Source of the DNA: an uncultured Odoribacter sp. | Lineage (GTDB): Bacteria; Bacteroidota; Bacteroidia; Bacteroidales; Marinifilaceae | Length of the DNA stretch: 64,000 bases | Reading direction: 5' to 3' | Assembly: GCA_910578105.1 (NCBI GenBank) | Contig: CAJTPD010000005.1 | Span: 62,001-126,000 of the forward strand | Part shown: positions 35,586-44,932 of the stretch, in pieces | Layout of the letters: each line of letters opens with the position of its first letter | Numbering within the stretch: position 1 is the first letter of the stretch | The notes under the pieces: model-generated | The model's database searches: none | Told to the model about the DNA's origin: nothing | Seen by the model: only the letters and a program-made list of their open reading frames with translations | Program-made: the position numbers and the translations under genes

Positions 35586-36011
35586 ATGGAACTTACACCA
35601 GAAATCCGGCAACGCCTGAAAACACTCATGGAAAGTAAAAATGAAACAGGTTACACATTAAATAGAAAATTGGGTATCTCAGCAACAACCATAGGTAATT
35701 ATCTGAATGGTAAAATCACCAAAGCCGACAACACAAAACTCAAAGCCATGTGCGACCTGTGGGGAATAGACATGGAATGGCTGGAAACAGGACTTGATAC
35801 ACTCCAGCATCCAAAAGAAACAGAACCGAAAAATGAAAATCCGGAACAACTGTTCAAACAAATCTTATTAAAACTGGACGGAAAAGACGACCAATACAGC
35901 TCCCTGCGCAAAGACATATTTCTAATCCGGGAAAACATCACGACCATCTCCAGAAATCTGAGCATCCTGGCAGAAAACGTACAACAACTCAAAACAAATA
36001 ACAAAAAATAA
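35586..36011 (+). CDS. Helix-turn-helix regulator, phage-repressor-like
   Basis: 141 residues from MELTPEIRQRLK; an in-frame start 11 codons earlier is unlikely. Residues 1-65 are an XRE-like HTH: LGISATTIGNYLNGKIT as recognition region, KLKAMCDLWGIDMEWLETG after it. A Pro/Glu linker leads to a helical C-terminus (LFKQILLKLDG, IFLIRENITTISRNLSILAENVQQL) suitable for coiled-coil dimerisation. No peptidase or LexA-like domain. It stands alone with strong dyads at its own promoter, so self-regulation is the likeliest role; targets unknown. Confidence 0.75.
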   Translation: MELTPEIRQRLKTLMESKNETGYTLNRKLGISATTIGNYLNGKITKADNTKLKAMCDLWGIDMEWLETGLDTLQHPKETEPKNENPEQLFKQILLKLDGKDDQYSSLRKDIFLIRENITTISRNLSILAENVQQLKTNNKK

Positions 36012-36018
36012 AATGAAA

Positions 36019-36064
36019 ATGATGTACTGGCATGCTAATTATAATTCACATACCAGCACATCAT
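36019..36064. terminator. Imperfect inverted repeat after the HTH gene
   Basis: 16-bp arms at 36019-36034 and 36049-36064 (ATGATGTACTGGCATG against CATACCAGCACATCAT) with two mismatches and a 14-nt loop. No T-run, so the terminator role is uncertain. Confidence 0.45.
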
Positions 36065-36162
36065 TACCCTATCCTGAAAACAACGTTCAGCTTCTGAAAT
36101 AAACTGCAAGCCCCGTAAAAAAAACCAAACTCGTCGGATTATACCGAGGCGCAGCGTCAATT

Positions 36163-36693
36163 CTATATTGAATCTCTGAAATACGAAAACAACGTGCGTG
36201 CATCATCTCCATAATAACACCTCACAGGAGTAATCGCCTCATAAGTATAAGGAACATATTCCGAAATCTGCAAAGCAGCAAATGTTCCGTCACCTGTCAC
36301 CATAGCCTCCAGTTTAATGCCGGTATCCTTCTCCCTCTTCAGACGATTCAATTCATCAAAACGCTTCATTTCTACACAATTTTGCAAAGCAACACTCTCA
36401 TGAACATCAAAATAAAGGGTAAACGGTTGCAACCTGCTTTTTGTAGGCTTAAAAGTATAACAAGTACGCCCCACAAACACCTTAACAATCCCCGCCAACA
36501 ACAATAAAGCAGACACAGTAAAGAAAAAAGCAGGCAACGAAGAATTAGGGTCTTCAAAACTTTTCCCGGCAATTGCACACACAACAGCCGCAACAATCAT
36601 ACCCACTCCGATTCCCGAAATACGGCTATGTTTTACTACATCACGATTAGAAACATTTTCTATATCCTCTGAAATTGTTTTATACTTTTCCAT
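36163..36693 (-). CDS. Hypothetical two-TM membrane protein
   Basis: 176 residues from MEKYKTISEDIENVS; an earlier ATG (36747) adds a hydrophobic stretch. Two TM helices lie at about 28-46 (ISGIGVGMIVAAVVCAIAG) and 54-74 (LPAFFFTVSALLLLAGIV). The soluble C-terminal half has mixed alpha/beta character (YTFKPTKSRLQPFTLYFDVH, YVPYTYEAITPVRCYYGDDA). Not recognised; similar small proteins occur in Bacteroidales without an assigned role. Confidence 0.55.
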   Translation of the reverse strand: MEKYKTISEDIENVSNRDVVKHSRISGIGVGMIVAAVVCAIAGKSFEDPNSSLPAFFFTVSALLLLAGIVKVFVGRTCYTFKPTKSRLQPFTLYFDVHESVALQNCVEMKRFDELNRLKREKDTGIKLEAMVTGDGTFAALQISEYVPYTYEAITPVRCYYGDDARTLFSYFRDSI

Positions 36694-37040
36694 AACATGA
36701 ATATTTACTGTAAATAAAATAAAACTGATGATAACTACAGCTATCAAACAAAATCAATTATAAAGGCCAACAGGTCAGAATCAATATTTCGATTCCGGCG
36801 GATAAGCATTCCTTTCAAAAATAATCAGGCATTTCGCGGATTAACGAAACTTTCATCCGCCTGTCAGAAGTCCGGCAAACTTTAAGCAACAAACACAACG
36901 AATTGCTCATCTGTCCCGGAAAACTTTCCAGACAGCCTTACACATAAAAATCTGGAAAACCAAAGCAACAGGGCACAGTGGATGCTTATCCGGCCAAATT
37001 TATATCCCGCTCCGGCATACTCCCCCGCTGCAACATACCA
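36694..37040. other. 347-bp intergenic region, no gene seen
   Basis: Between two minus-strand hypotheticals; presumably carries the promoter of the two-TM gene. No convincing TAnnTTTG box, terminator or ORF found. Confidence 0.45.
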
Positions 37041-37442
37041 CTAAACAATAATCCTTCGCAGCGCATAGACATAATAGCCCCGGTCTTTTAATTGGGCCGC
37101 ATATAACTGCGAAAACTCAAGGGAAAATTTTAAAATAGAATTAGAAACAATACCAGCCTCTGTCTTCAGGCTACTAAATAAATTACCGAAAGAAAAAAAA
37201 ACGGAACGATAACGCCTGACCAGATTACTCGGCAAAGAAAATACGGGACGTACAGCCACATCCGCACAACTATTGGCTTCGGCCAACACACGAACCATCT
37301 GATCCATATACTGCCGCGCTTCCCCTCCGGCTTTCTGCTCCGTTACTTTTATCGCTTCAACCGGAACAATATCTTCTGCCACCGTATTCCAACCCCATAC
37401 GATAGCCCAAAGAAATAATATATTCAAAATAATACGCTTCAT
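37041..37442 (-). CDS. Hypothetical secreted protein
   Basis: 133 residues from MKRIILNILFLWAIVWGWNTVA (signal peptide; a longer upstream frame adds 13 charged residues). The mature part, DIVPVEAIKVTEQKAGGEARQ onwards, has no recognisable domain; RRYRSVFFSFGNLFSSLKTEAG and LEFSQLYAAQLKDRGYYVYAL suggest helices. No known family. Divergent from nhaD. Confidence 0.5.
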   Translation of the reverse strand: MKRIILNILFLWAIVWGWNTVAEDIVPVEAIKVTEQKAGGEARQYMDQMVRVLAEANSCADVAVRPVFSLPSNLVRRYRSVFFSFGNLFSSLKTEAGIVSNSILKFSLEFSQLYAAQLKDRGYYVYALRRIIV

Positions 37443-37559
37443 CCGTTCCGGTTTACCACGCAAATATACGATATTCCGCACAGTTGGATACCTTTTTTAC
37501 TTAAAAATATCAGAAACATCTTTCTTCCTCCCGACGTAAAACGAAAAAAAACAAAACCT

Positions 37560-38969
37560 ATGACCATCGCCATGCTCATTGTGTTCATGCTCGGATATAC
37601 CTTGATAGCTCTCGAACACAAAATTCAAATCAATAAAACGGCAATAGCATTAACCCTGGGGGTCATTCTATGGACACTTTACATTTTTTCAGGAGCACCA
37701 CACATTATCAGTGCCAACTCATCCGCTTTTCACAATTTCATAAATGCCCATCCGGATTATACCCATCTTCCCCTGAAATCACAAGTACAAAAATACATCA
37801 TCAATCTGCAAATAATAGAGCAATTAGGAAACATTGCTGAAATCCTTTTTTATCTGCTGGGAGCCATGACTATTGTCGAAGCAATCGACAATTACCACGG
37901 TTTTGATATTATTACCAACCGGATAACCACCAAAAGCAAACGGAAATTATTATGGCTGATTGCCTTTATTACCTTCTTCATGTCCTCAATCCTGGATAAT
38001 ATGACCTCGGCAATAGTTATGATGCTACTCATCCGGAAACTGCTGACCGAACAAAAAGAACGATGGATTTTCGGCAGTATCATCATCATCGCCGCCAACG
38101 CAGGAGGAGCCTGGACACCCATAGGGGATGTCACTACCATCATGCTGTGGATTAATGATAATATCTCTTCCGGAGGAATAATGAAAAGTATTTTTCTTCC
38201 CAGCGTTATGGCATTATGTATCCCCGTATTTCTGACTTCCCTGTCTCTGAAAGGACAACTGACAACTTCTATATCCGGCAGTGCGACAACCCCGAAGCTA
38301 CCGTTCAGCAAATCTGTCCGGAACAGCATTCTCTTCACAGGCATTCTCTGCCTGTTGGCCGTCCCTGTATTCAAATCCGTCACCCAACTCCCTCCCTTTG
38401 CAGGCATTATGCTCACACTGGGTATATTCTGGATCTATACGGACATAATCAACAATAAGAAAATACAAGGAATTCCGGCTGCTGACTACCGGATTACAAA
38501 CCTTCTGTCCAAAGTGGATTTTTCCACCATACTCTTCTTTTTAGGTATCCTGCTGGCTGTAGCCGCACTCGAAGCGATGGGAATACTACATGCTTTATCA
38601 GGTTGGCTGAACACCCGCCTGCACAACATATACCTGATTAATCTGAGCATCGGTCTGCTCTCCTCTGTCATAGACAATGTCCCGCTTGTTGCTGCAGCTA
38701 TGGGAATGTACCCCCTGTCGGCAGAAACCATCCTGCCGGCAACACCTGAAGCACACTACCTCCTGAATTTTGTCCGGGACGGCGATTTTTGGAACCTGCT
38801 GGCCTATTGTACAGGAACCGGAGGAAGTATCCTGATTATTGGTTCTGCCGCCGGAGTCGTCGTCATGGGACTGGAGAAAATTAATTTTATCTGGTACATG
38901 AAACACATCACCTGGATGGCTTTGCTTGGCTTTATCTCCGGAATAGGAATATATTATCTCATCTCCTGA
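37560..38969 (+). CDS. nhaD: NhaD-type Na+/H+ antiporter
   Basis: Exchanges sodium for protons across the inner membrane. 469 residues with about 12 hydrophobic segments. IT-superfamily signatures: SSILDNMTSAIVMMLLI near residue 145, ANAGGAWTPIGDVTTIMLW near 180, SSVIDNVPLVAAAMGMYP near 378, and GTGGSILIIGSAAGVVVM near 420. Two DN(M/V) pairs lie in re-entrant loops as in the family. Annotated elsewhere as NhaD or arsenite-like permease; sodium specificity is from family, not proof. Confidence 0.9.
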   Translation: MTIAMLIVFMLGYTLIALEHKIQINKTAIALTLGVILWTLYIFSGAPHIISANSSAFHNFINAHPDYTHLPLKSQVQKYIINLQIIEQLGNIAEILFYLLGAMTIVEAIDNYHGFDIITNRITTKSKRKLLWLIAFITFFMSSILDNMTSAIVMMLLIRKLLTEQKERWIFGSIIIIAANAGGAWTPIGDVTTIMLWINDNISSGGIMKSIFLPSVMALCIPVFLTSLSLKGQLTTSISGSATTPKLPFSKSVRNSILFTGILCLLAVPVFKSVTQLPPFAGIMLTLGIFWIYTDIINNKKIQGIPAADYRITNLLSKVDFSTILFFLGILLAVAALEAMGILHALSGWLNTRLHNIYLINLSIGLLSSVIDNVPLVAAAMGMYPLSAETILPATPEAHYLLNFVRDGDFWNLLAYCTGTGGSILIIGSAAGVVVMGLEKINFIWYMKHITWMALLGFISGIGIYYLIS

Positions 38970-39084
38970 ATCCAAAACATCAAAATTCACCTCAGACAGA
39001 TAAACGCCATTCAAGCTCTAAATTGAGTTTTCACAAAACAAATTAATCTTTTGATTCTCCTTTTTTAAAACGGCAATTTATATG

Positions 39085-39092
39085 TACTTTTG
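39085..39092 (+). promoter_or_regulatory. -7 box of the methyltransferase gene
   Basis: TACTTTTG, 19 bp before the ATG; TTTG at about -33 spacing lies near 39050. Confidence 0.6.
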
Positions 39093-39110
39093 TCCGAAAA
39101 TCGGAGGTTT

Positions 39111-40328
39111 ATGCAGCTATCACCGGAATTAAAATCCTTTATATACGAACACGCTTCAGACAATACGGACAAATTATTATTGCAAGCATCCCGTTTTCCC
39201 GGTATAGATATTCCTTTCGCCGTAAATCAGATACTGGCACGCCGGCAAATCAAAGACAAGCTCCCTTCCTGGTATGCACACGAAGACCTGATTTATCCGT
39301 CGCGTATATCTGCAGAACAATGTTCATCCGAATACACGGCTCTCTACAAACAGAAATTATTAAAAGGAAACAGTCTGTACGACCTGACCGGAGGACTGGG
39401 GGTAGACTCTTACTACTTTGCCCGCCAGACTGAAACAGTAGTTTACATTGAACGTTTCCCGGAATACTGCGAAGCCGCCCGGCATAATTTTGCCATTCTG
39501 CAAACGCCTTTCATTCGGGTTATCAATACCGATGTCCGCGAAATAGCCGCTTCTTTAAAAGCCGATACTTTTTACATCGACCCGGCACGCCGCAACAAGG
39601 ACAACAAAAGAGCATTCGCACTTACAGACTGTGAACCGGATATTTTGCAACTGAAAAACATCTTATTGGAAAATGCACAAAGACTGATTATCAAAATATC
39701 CCCGATGGCAGACTTGGAAGAAACTTTAAGACTACTGCCGGAAACCCGCGAAATTCACATCCTCTCAGTTAAAAATGAATGTAAAGAATTACTCTTTCTG
39801 CTTGAAAATATTCCATCGGAATACTCATCGGAAAAAGTAAAAATTTACGCCCTCAACCTGCCTGCGGATAATCAGATACCCGTTTTTGCATTCGACTTGC
39901 AAGAAGAAAAAAACACTCCCTTACAAACAACGGATTCCATCGGCAAATATCTGTACGAACCCAACGCTGCCTTGCTGAAAAGCGGAGCTTTCAAACTAAT
40001 TGCCGTCCGGTACGGACTTCAAAAATTACACCAGCATAGTCATCTTTATACTTCATCCGGCTATCTTTCAGATTTTCCGGGCCGTTGTTTCATCGTAGAA
40101 GAAACGTTCGGATTTTCAGGAAAACTCCTCAAACAATTAAACAAACAGATTCCTCAAGCCAACCTGACCACGCGCAATTTTCCGCTTTCAGTGGCAGAAC
40201 TCCGGAAACGTTCGGGGATAAAAGAAGGTGGCGAAATATATTTATTCGCCACCACATTAGCTAACAATCAAAAAGTTATCGTCAAAACACGTAAAAAAAT
40301 AAATTCAAAGTCCAAAACCGGAACATAA
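39111..40328 (+). CDS. THUMP-like class I SAM-dependent methyltransferase
   Basis: 405 residues from MQLSPELKSF, with GGAGG 3 bp upstream; a TTG at 39090 is upstream of the SD and less likely. SAM motif I is YDLTGGLGVDSYYFA (about residue 90), with DPARRNKDNKRAF as the family's motif (DPPYR-like), KISPMADLEETLRLLP, and a C-terminal THUMP-like region ending in LRKRSGIKEGGEIYLFATTLA. The family is an uncharacterised RNA methyltransferase group of Bacteroidota. Converges on a radical SAM gene. Confidence 0.85.
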   Translation: MQLSPELKSFIYEHASDNTDKLLLQASRFPGIDIPFAVNQILARRQIKDKLPSWYAHEDLIYPSRISAEQCSSEYTALYKQKLLKGNSLYDLTGGLGVDSYYFARQTETVVYIERFPEYCEAARHNFAILQTPFIRVINTDVREIAASLKADTFYIDPARRNKDNKRAFALTDCEPDILQLKNILLENAQRLIIKISPMADLEETLRLLPETREIHILSVKNECKELLFLLENIPSEYSSEKVKIYALNLPADNQIPVFAFDLQEEKNTPLQTTDSIGKYLYEPNAALLKSGAFKLIAVRYGLQKLHQHSHLYTSSGYLSDFPGRCFIVEETFGFSGKLLKQLNKQIPQANLTTRNFPLSVAELRKRSGIKEGGEIYLFATTLANNQKVIVKTRKKINSKSKTGT

Positions 40329-40332
40329 ATTT

Positions 40333-41865
40333 TTATAGCGTTAAAGCACTCTCTTCTTCCTTTATTTTTTCTTTCTCCCGTTCCTCTTGTTCCCGTTTCC
40401 TTTCAATACCTTCACGTTCCTTACTTTTTTCTGCCTGCCGGACTTCCTTGTTTTTCCGTTCTTTTTCAAATTTTTCATTATTCCGGCCATCCTGATTTAC
40501 CACGCCGGACACCTGCCCCTGATTATCCGGCCTGGAGTACCAGATATGGTCAGCAACAACTGCCCATTTCTCAGCAGTAGAAACACATTTTCCTGTCAAA
40601 TCATCCACTTTCTCAGGTTTCAGCATATCCGTTGAATAGGCTCCCGAAGTATGTACCACTTCTTTCAGACTATCCGGATTATCCAGTAGAGGACATGGCC
40701 GCAAATGATTATTATTAAAAGGCTGATGCCGCTGATAAGCTTTAAATAAAGGAGATTTCAAAGCCTCCAAAAGCGAAACATTTTTTATATTCACAGTAGA
40801 ATAATGGATAAAAGCACAAGGTTCTACATCCCCGTTGGCATTAATATGAAAATAATAACGGCCTCCTGCTATACATCCCCGGACATATTCCCCGTCATTC
40901 CAGAAATCCATCGCAAAAATAGATTTGGTTTTCCGGAACATCCGGACTTGTTCATACATAAATTTACGTTGCTGCGGAGTCACCATCAGTTCCGGAACTG
41001 CATCATTACCGACAGGCATGTACGTAAAATACCAAACAAAAGCAGCTCCTTTATCAATCATAAAATCAAGATACTCAGAAGAACCCACCACATCCACATT
41101 TTTCCGGTGATAGCAAGTAGACATGCCAAACAATAAATGCTTTCTTTTCAAAATCTCCATCGCTTTCATCACTGCCTGAAAAGTACCTTTTCCCCGGCGC
41201 ATATCTGTTTCAGCCTCATATCCCTCTACACTGATTGCAGGAGCAAAATTTCCGACACGCAACATTTCGTCAGCAAAAGCCTCATCAATCAACGTACCGT
41301 TCGTAAATGCCAGAAAATAACAATCCGGATGCTTTTCACACAAACGAATAATATCTTTTTTCCGCACCAAAGGTTCGCCACCGGAAAAAATATACATGTA
41401 AATACCCAACTCTTTACCTTCCGTAATAATACGGTCTAAAGTCTCAAAATCCATAGACATCCGGTGCCCGTACTCCGCAGCCCAGCAACCTGTACATTTC
41501 AGATTACAAGCCGAGGTCGGGTCCATCAAAATAGTCCAGGGCACATTCACGCCATGTTTTTTACTGGTTTCTTTTATAGCACTGTTCCCAATCAAAGCTG
41601 CATTACAAATCAGACTCTCAAACAATTTCTTCCGGACATGCGGATCCCATTCCGTATAAGCTTTCTTTATCAAAAGAGTCCAATTGTTGTGAGGATCCTC
41701 CAAACACTTCTCCAATTCATTCCAGGAAGAACCATAAGTGCCGTCTATATCTATTTTCCGGATAATTTTCAACGCCTTCAAAGCATTAGCCTCCGGATCT
41801 TTCTCCACATATTTCAGCAATTGCCGGATAGCAAAAACCTGCATTTGATTTTTAAATGTTCTCAT
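40333..41865 (-). CDS. Radical SAM/SPASM protein with charged tail
   Basis: 510 residues from MRTFKNQMQV (AGAGAG just upstream). Radical SAM cluster C120-x3-C124-x2-C127 in ACNLKCTGCWA, then FSGGEPLVR and AISVEG. A C-terminal SPASM-type region contributes further Cys (CIAGGRYYFHINANGDVEPCAFIH, RPCPLLDNP) likely holding auxiliary clusters. From about 455 onwards the tail is almost only Lys, Glu and Arg (EKERKNKEVRQAEKSKEREG), a charged coiled coil absent from many homologues. Substrate unknown; no peptide precursor gene found nearby. Confidence 0.85.
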   Translation of the reverse strand: MRTFKNQMQVFAIRQLLKYVEKDPEANALKALKIIRKIDIDGTYGSSWNELEKCLEDPHNNWTLLIKKAYTEWDPHVRKKLFESLICNAALIGNSAIKETSKKHGVNVPWTILMDPTSACNLKCTGCWAAEYGHRMSMDFETLDRIITEGKELGIYMYIFSGGEPLVRKKDIIRLCEKHPDCYFLAFTNGTLIDEAFADEMLRVGNFAPAISVEGYEAETDMRRGKGTFQAVMKAMEILKRKHLLFGMSTCYHRKNVDVVGSSEYLDFMIDKGAAFVWYFTYMPVGNDAVPELMVTPQQRKFMYEQVRMFRKTKSIFAMDFWNDGEYVRGCIAGGRYYFHINANGDVEPCAFIHYSTVNIKNVSLLEALKSPLFKAYQRHQPFNNNHLRPCPLLDNPDSLKEVVHTSGAYSTDMLKPEKVDDLTGKCVSTAEKWAVVADHIWYSRPDNQGQVSGVVNQDGRNNEKFEKERKNKEVRQAEKSKEREGIERKREQEEREKEKIKEEESALTL

Positions 41866-42013
41866 TTTCTCTCTGTTTTGTGATTTCACTTAGTAACGGT
41901 GAACAAATGAATAAGTTTCGGAAAGTTTCTTCTTACCACAAAACAAAAGATACATTTAACTTTTTTCCGGTTTCGTCGTCACATCATAACAATACAAACA
42001 CAACAGCAGGTTA

Positions 42014-43039
42014 TCAGGAACATTTCAATTTACGGACAATTTTTCCGGATGCCGTTTCATAAAAATGAAATAAATAGATAATCTCACGGGGAAATTCATA
42101 AGGAGTCAACACCTTCCGCATAGCCTCCAATAATAGCTTCTCTTCTTCCTCCTTTTTTTCTCCTTCAATCACCAAAACAATCCGTTGTCCCAAACGTTCA
42201 TCCGGCAAAGAGGTTATAAAATAACGGCAAGATATACAAGCACTTATTTTTGACTCTATCACCTCCGGGGAAAATTTAATGCCACCGGAATTAATCACAT
42301 AATCATAACGCCCCAACCACCTGAAATGCCGCGAATCAATCACTTCTGCCAAATCATTGGTAACAAATTTCCGGGCCTGTAAATAAGGAACATGAACCAC
42401 CAGACATCCCCGGTTGTCCAAAGAAAAAGTCACTCCTCCCAACGCAAAATATACACCCGCCTCCCCTAACTTTCTTAAAGCGACATGAGAAACCGTCTCT
42501 GTCATACCATAAGTAGCATAACACCGCACAGGAACAGTTTGCAATTGTTTTTCCAAAACAGACGAAACAGGTGCTCCGCCAATCAGCAATTGCCGGATAT
42601 TACACAATTTTGTCTTTTCTTCCGGATGTCCCAGAGACTCCTCTGCCTGCATCGGAACCATTGCTGCCAGATCTATCCTGCTATCCCCCGGCCACTCCTT
42701 CAAAGGACGGGAAGACACTCTGCAAACAAGCAATTCTGCTCCCGCTTCCAAAGCCCTGACAACCATCATTTTTCCGGCAATATACGACACGGACAAGCAC
42801 AACAGCAGCACGGAATCCTCACGGATACCTAAAAAATCATTTGTCACCCGGGCAGAAGCCCGCATATCCGCTTTATTCAGCCTGATTTCTTTCGGTGTAC
42901 CGGTGGAACCGGAAGTATGGCCATATATATAATCCTTATCATTAAACCACTCTTTCAGAAACTCCAGCACCTCCCCCTCTGGCAGACAATCCAAATCAGC
43001 CAAAGAATTAAATTGACGAGTCGAAACAGAATAAATCAT
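42014..43039 (-). CDS. menE: o-Succinylbenzoate-CoA ligase
   Basis: Activates o-succinylbenzoate to its CoA thioester in menaquinone synthesis. 341 residues, a compact acyl-CoA synthetase in which the N-terminal subdomain is short, as is usual in Bacteroidota. Motifs: HTSGSTGTPKEIRLNK, RCYATYGMTETVSHVA, WLGRYDYVINSGGIKFSPE (A8 hinge), and a C-terminal SGKIVRKLKC. Last gene of the men operon; its start overlaps menC by 32 bp. Confidence 0.92.
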   Translation of the reverse strand: MIYSVSTRQFNSLADLDCLPEGEVLEFLKEWFNDKDYIYGHTSGSTGTPKEIRLNKADMRASARVTNDFLGIREDSVLLLCLSVSYIAGKMMVVRALEAGAELLVCRVSSRPLKEWPGDSRIDLAAMVPMQAEESLGHPEEKTKLCNIRQLLIGGAPVSSVLEKQLQTVPVRCYATYGMTETVSHVALRKLGEAGVYFALGGVTFSLDNRGCLVVHVPYLQARKFVTNDLAEVIDSRHFRWLGRYDYVINSGGIKFSPEVIESKISACISCRYFITSLPDERLGQRIVLVIEGEKKEEEEKLLLEAMRKVLTPYEFPREIIYLFHFYETASGKIVRKLKCS

Positions 43040-44042
43040 AACTTAATTTTTCGCCTTGTTGTTTTAAAGGAGAAGCCAGGTTGTTGGTATACAACTGTCC
43101 CGTTCCCAACCCCTGGGGCATACCTACACCTAAAGTCGCCACCCATTGTGCCAAAGCATTTAAACCCACATTTGATTCCAAAGCAGAAGTCACCCACCAC
43201 CCTACACCCAATCCCCGGGCCAATTCTATCCATTCTTCCGCCCCGCCAAAACCTCCGCATAAAGCAGGTTTCAGAATAACATACTGAGGCCGGAGCGTAT
43301 CCAATAGCAATTGCTTCTGTGAAAAATCATTGATTCCTGCCAATTCTTCATCTAAAGCTATAGGCAAGGGAGTATTCCGGCACAAATAAGCCATCTCCTC
43401 CCACTGACCTCGCCGGATAGGCTGTTCAATAGAATGCAAATCAAAAGCAGCCAGAACCTCCAATTTCGTCATCGCTTCTTCAGGAGTAAAAGCTCCGTTT
43501 GCATCTACCCGTAATTCAACCTCTGACGAAGTAAAACGTTGCCGGATGTACCGCAACAAAGAAAGCTCAGATTCAAAATCAAGAGCCCCGATTTTCAATT
43601 TTATGCAACGGAAACCGGCTGTCAGCTTTTCTTCAATCCGTTGCAACATAGTTGCCCGGTCGCCCATCCAAATCAAACCATTAATCTCAATAGCCTGCTT
43701 TCCTTCAGTAAAAGACGACGGGAAATATATCCCCCGACCGCCATGAGCCAGCTCCTGCAAAGCCATTTCCAATCCGAACCGGATAGAACTCCATTCCCGC
43801 AAATCGGCAGGACGCACAGATACAATGTCCCGGCACACCTCCTTCAGTTTTTCTTCATAACCCGGCACATCTTCCGCACTCAATCCCCGGAACAACGCAC
43901 ATTCTCCCAAACCTGTCACCCCAGGCCGTACATCGTCCCATACCCGGATAAAATAAGTTTCTTTATCCGTCAGAATACCCCGGGAAGTACCGGAAGGCTC
44001 CTTGAAATGAAGCACATATTTCTGATAAGATGCCTTTAACAT
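43008..44042 (-). CDS. menC: o-Succinylbenzoate synthase
   Basis: Enolase-superfamily dehydratase that forms o-succinylbenzoate from SHCHC. 344 residues. Catalytic Lys in RCIKLKIGAL, metal ligands Asp in LRVDANGAF, Glu in SIEQPI and Asp in ALDEELAG, with second-half Lys in VILKPALCGG. 25 bp after menB, overlapping menE at its 3' end, so translation of menE is likely coupled. Confidence 0.93.
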   Translation of the reverse strand: MLKASYQKYVLHFKEPSGTSRGILTDKETYFIRVWDDVRPGVTGLGECALFRGLSAEDVPGYEEKLKEVCRDIVSVRPADLREWSSIRFGLEMALQELAHGGRGIYFPSSFTEGKQAIEINGLIWMGDRATMLQRIEEKLTAGFRCIKLKIGALDFESELSLLRYIRQRFTSSEVELRVDANGAFTPEEAMTKLEVLAAFDLHSIEQPIRRGQWEEMAYLCRNTPLPIALDEELAGINDFSQKQLLLDTLRPQYVILKPALCGGFGGAEEWIELARGLGVGWWVTSALESNVGLNALAQWVATLGVGMPQGLGTGQLYTNNLASPLKQQGEKLSYDLFCFDSSI

Positions 44043-44067
44043 AAACGAATAAGAAATGACTAATTAC

Positions 44068-44883
44068 TTAAGGAAATTTAGGAAACTGGTCAAAATCCGG
44101 CTCACGCTTTTCTAAAAAAGCATTCTTCCCTTCCTGGGCTTCAGCCATCAGATAATACATTAGTGTTGCATCGCCGGCAAACTCCATAAGCCCGTGCTGC
44201 CCGTCCAACTCAGCATTCAACGCCCGCTTGAGCATCCGGATAGCCATAGGACTACGCTTCATAATTGTCTTACACCAATCCACTGTCTCATCTTCCAACC
44301 GTTCCAACGGAACCACCTTATTCACCATCCCCATCTCTTCCGCCTCACGGGCATTATATTGCCGGCATAAAAACCAAATCTCACGGGCTTTTTTCTGACC
44401 TACACAACGGGCCAGATAAGACGATCCAAAACCTCCGTCAAAACTTCCCACCTTGGGACCCGTCTGACCAAAACGGGCATTTTCAGAAGCTATCGTTAAA
44501 TCACAAACCACATGCAACACATGTCCTCCGCCAATAGCATAACCGTTTACCATCGCAATAACCGGCTTGGGCAACGAACGGATAGCTTTATGTAAATCCA
44601 GTACATTCAGGCGCGGCACTCCGTTCTCATCCAAATATCCGCCCACACCCTTCACATTCTGATCCCCGCCGGAACAAAAAGCCTTATCCCCCGCACCGGT
44701 CAACACCACCACGCCAATATCATTCCGCTCCCGGCAAATAACCATTGCATCCAGCATCTCTTTATTCGTCTGCGGACGGAAAGCGTTATACACCTTGGGA
44801 CGGTTTATAGTAATCTTCGCTATTCCCTCAAAAAAATCAAACTTAATATCCTCGTACTCTTTAATCGTTTTCCACTCTCTCAT
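44068..44883 (-). CDS. menB: 1,4-Dihydroxy-2-naphthoyl-CoA synthase
   Basis: Crotonase-fold ring-closing enzyme of menaquinone synthesis. 271 residues with YEDIKFDFFEGIAKITINRP, AFCSGGDQNVKGVGGY, KPVIAMVNGYAIGGGHVLHV, NARFGQTGPKVGSFDGGFGS and the C-terminal EKREPDF. Oxyanion-hole Gly and the conserved Asp of GSFDGG are present. Confidence 0.96.
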   Translation of the reverse strand: MREWKTIKEYEDIKFDFFEGIAKITINRPKVYNAFRPQTNKEMLDAMVICRERNDIGVVVLTGAGDKAFCSGGDQNVKGVGGYLDENGVPRLNVLDLHKAIRSLPKPVIAMVNGYAIGGGHVLHVVCDLTIASENARFGQTGPKVGSFDGGFGSSYLARCVGQKKAREIWFLCRQYNAREAEEMGMVNKVVPLERLEDETVDWCKTIMKRSPMAIRMLKRALNAELDGQHGLMEFAGDATLMYYLMAEAQEGKNAFLEKREPDFDQFPKFP

Positions 44884-44932
44884 AAACAGAATTTTTATAA
44901 TTTATAACTCAATAATCAAATCTCCCGGAATA

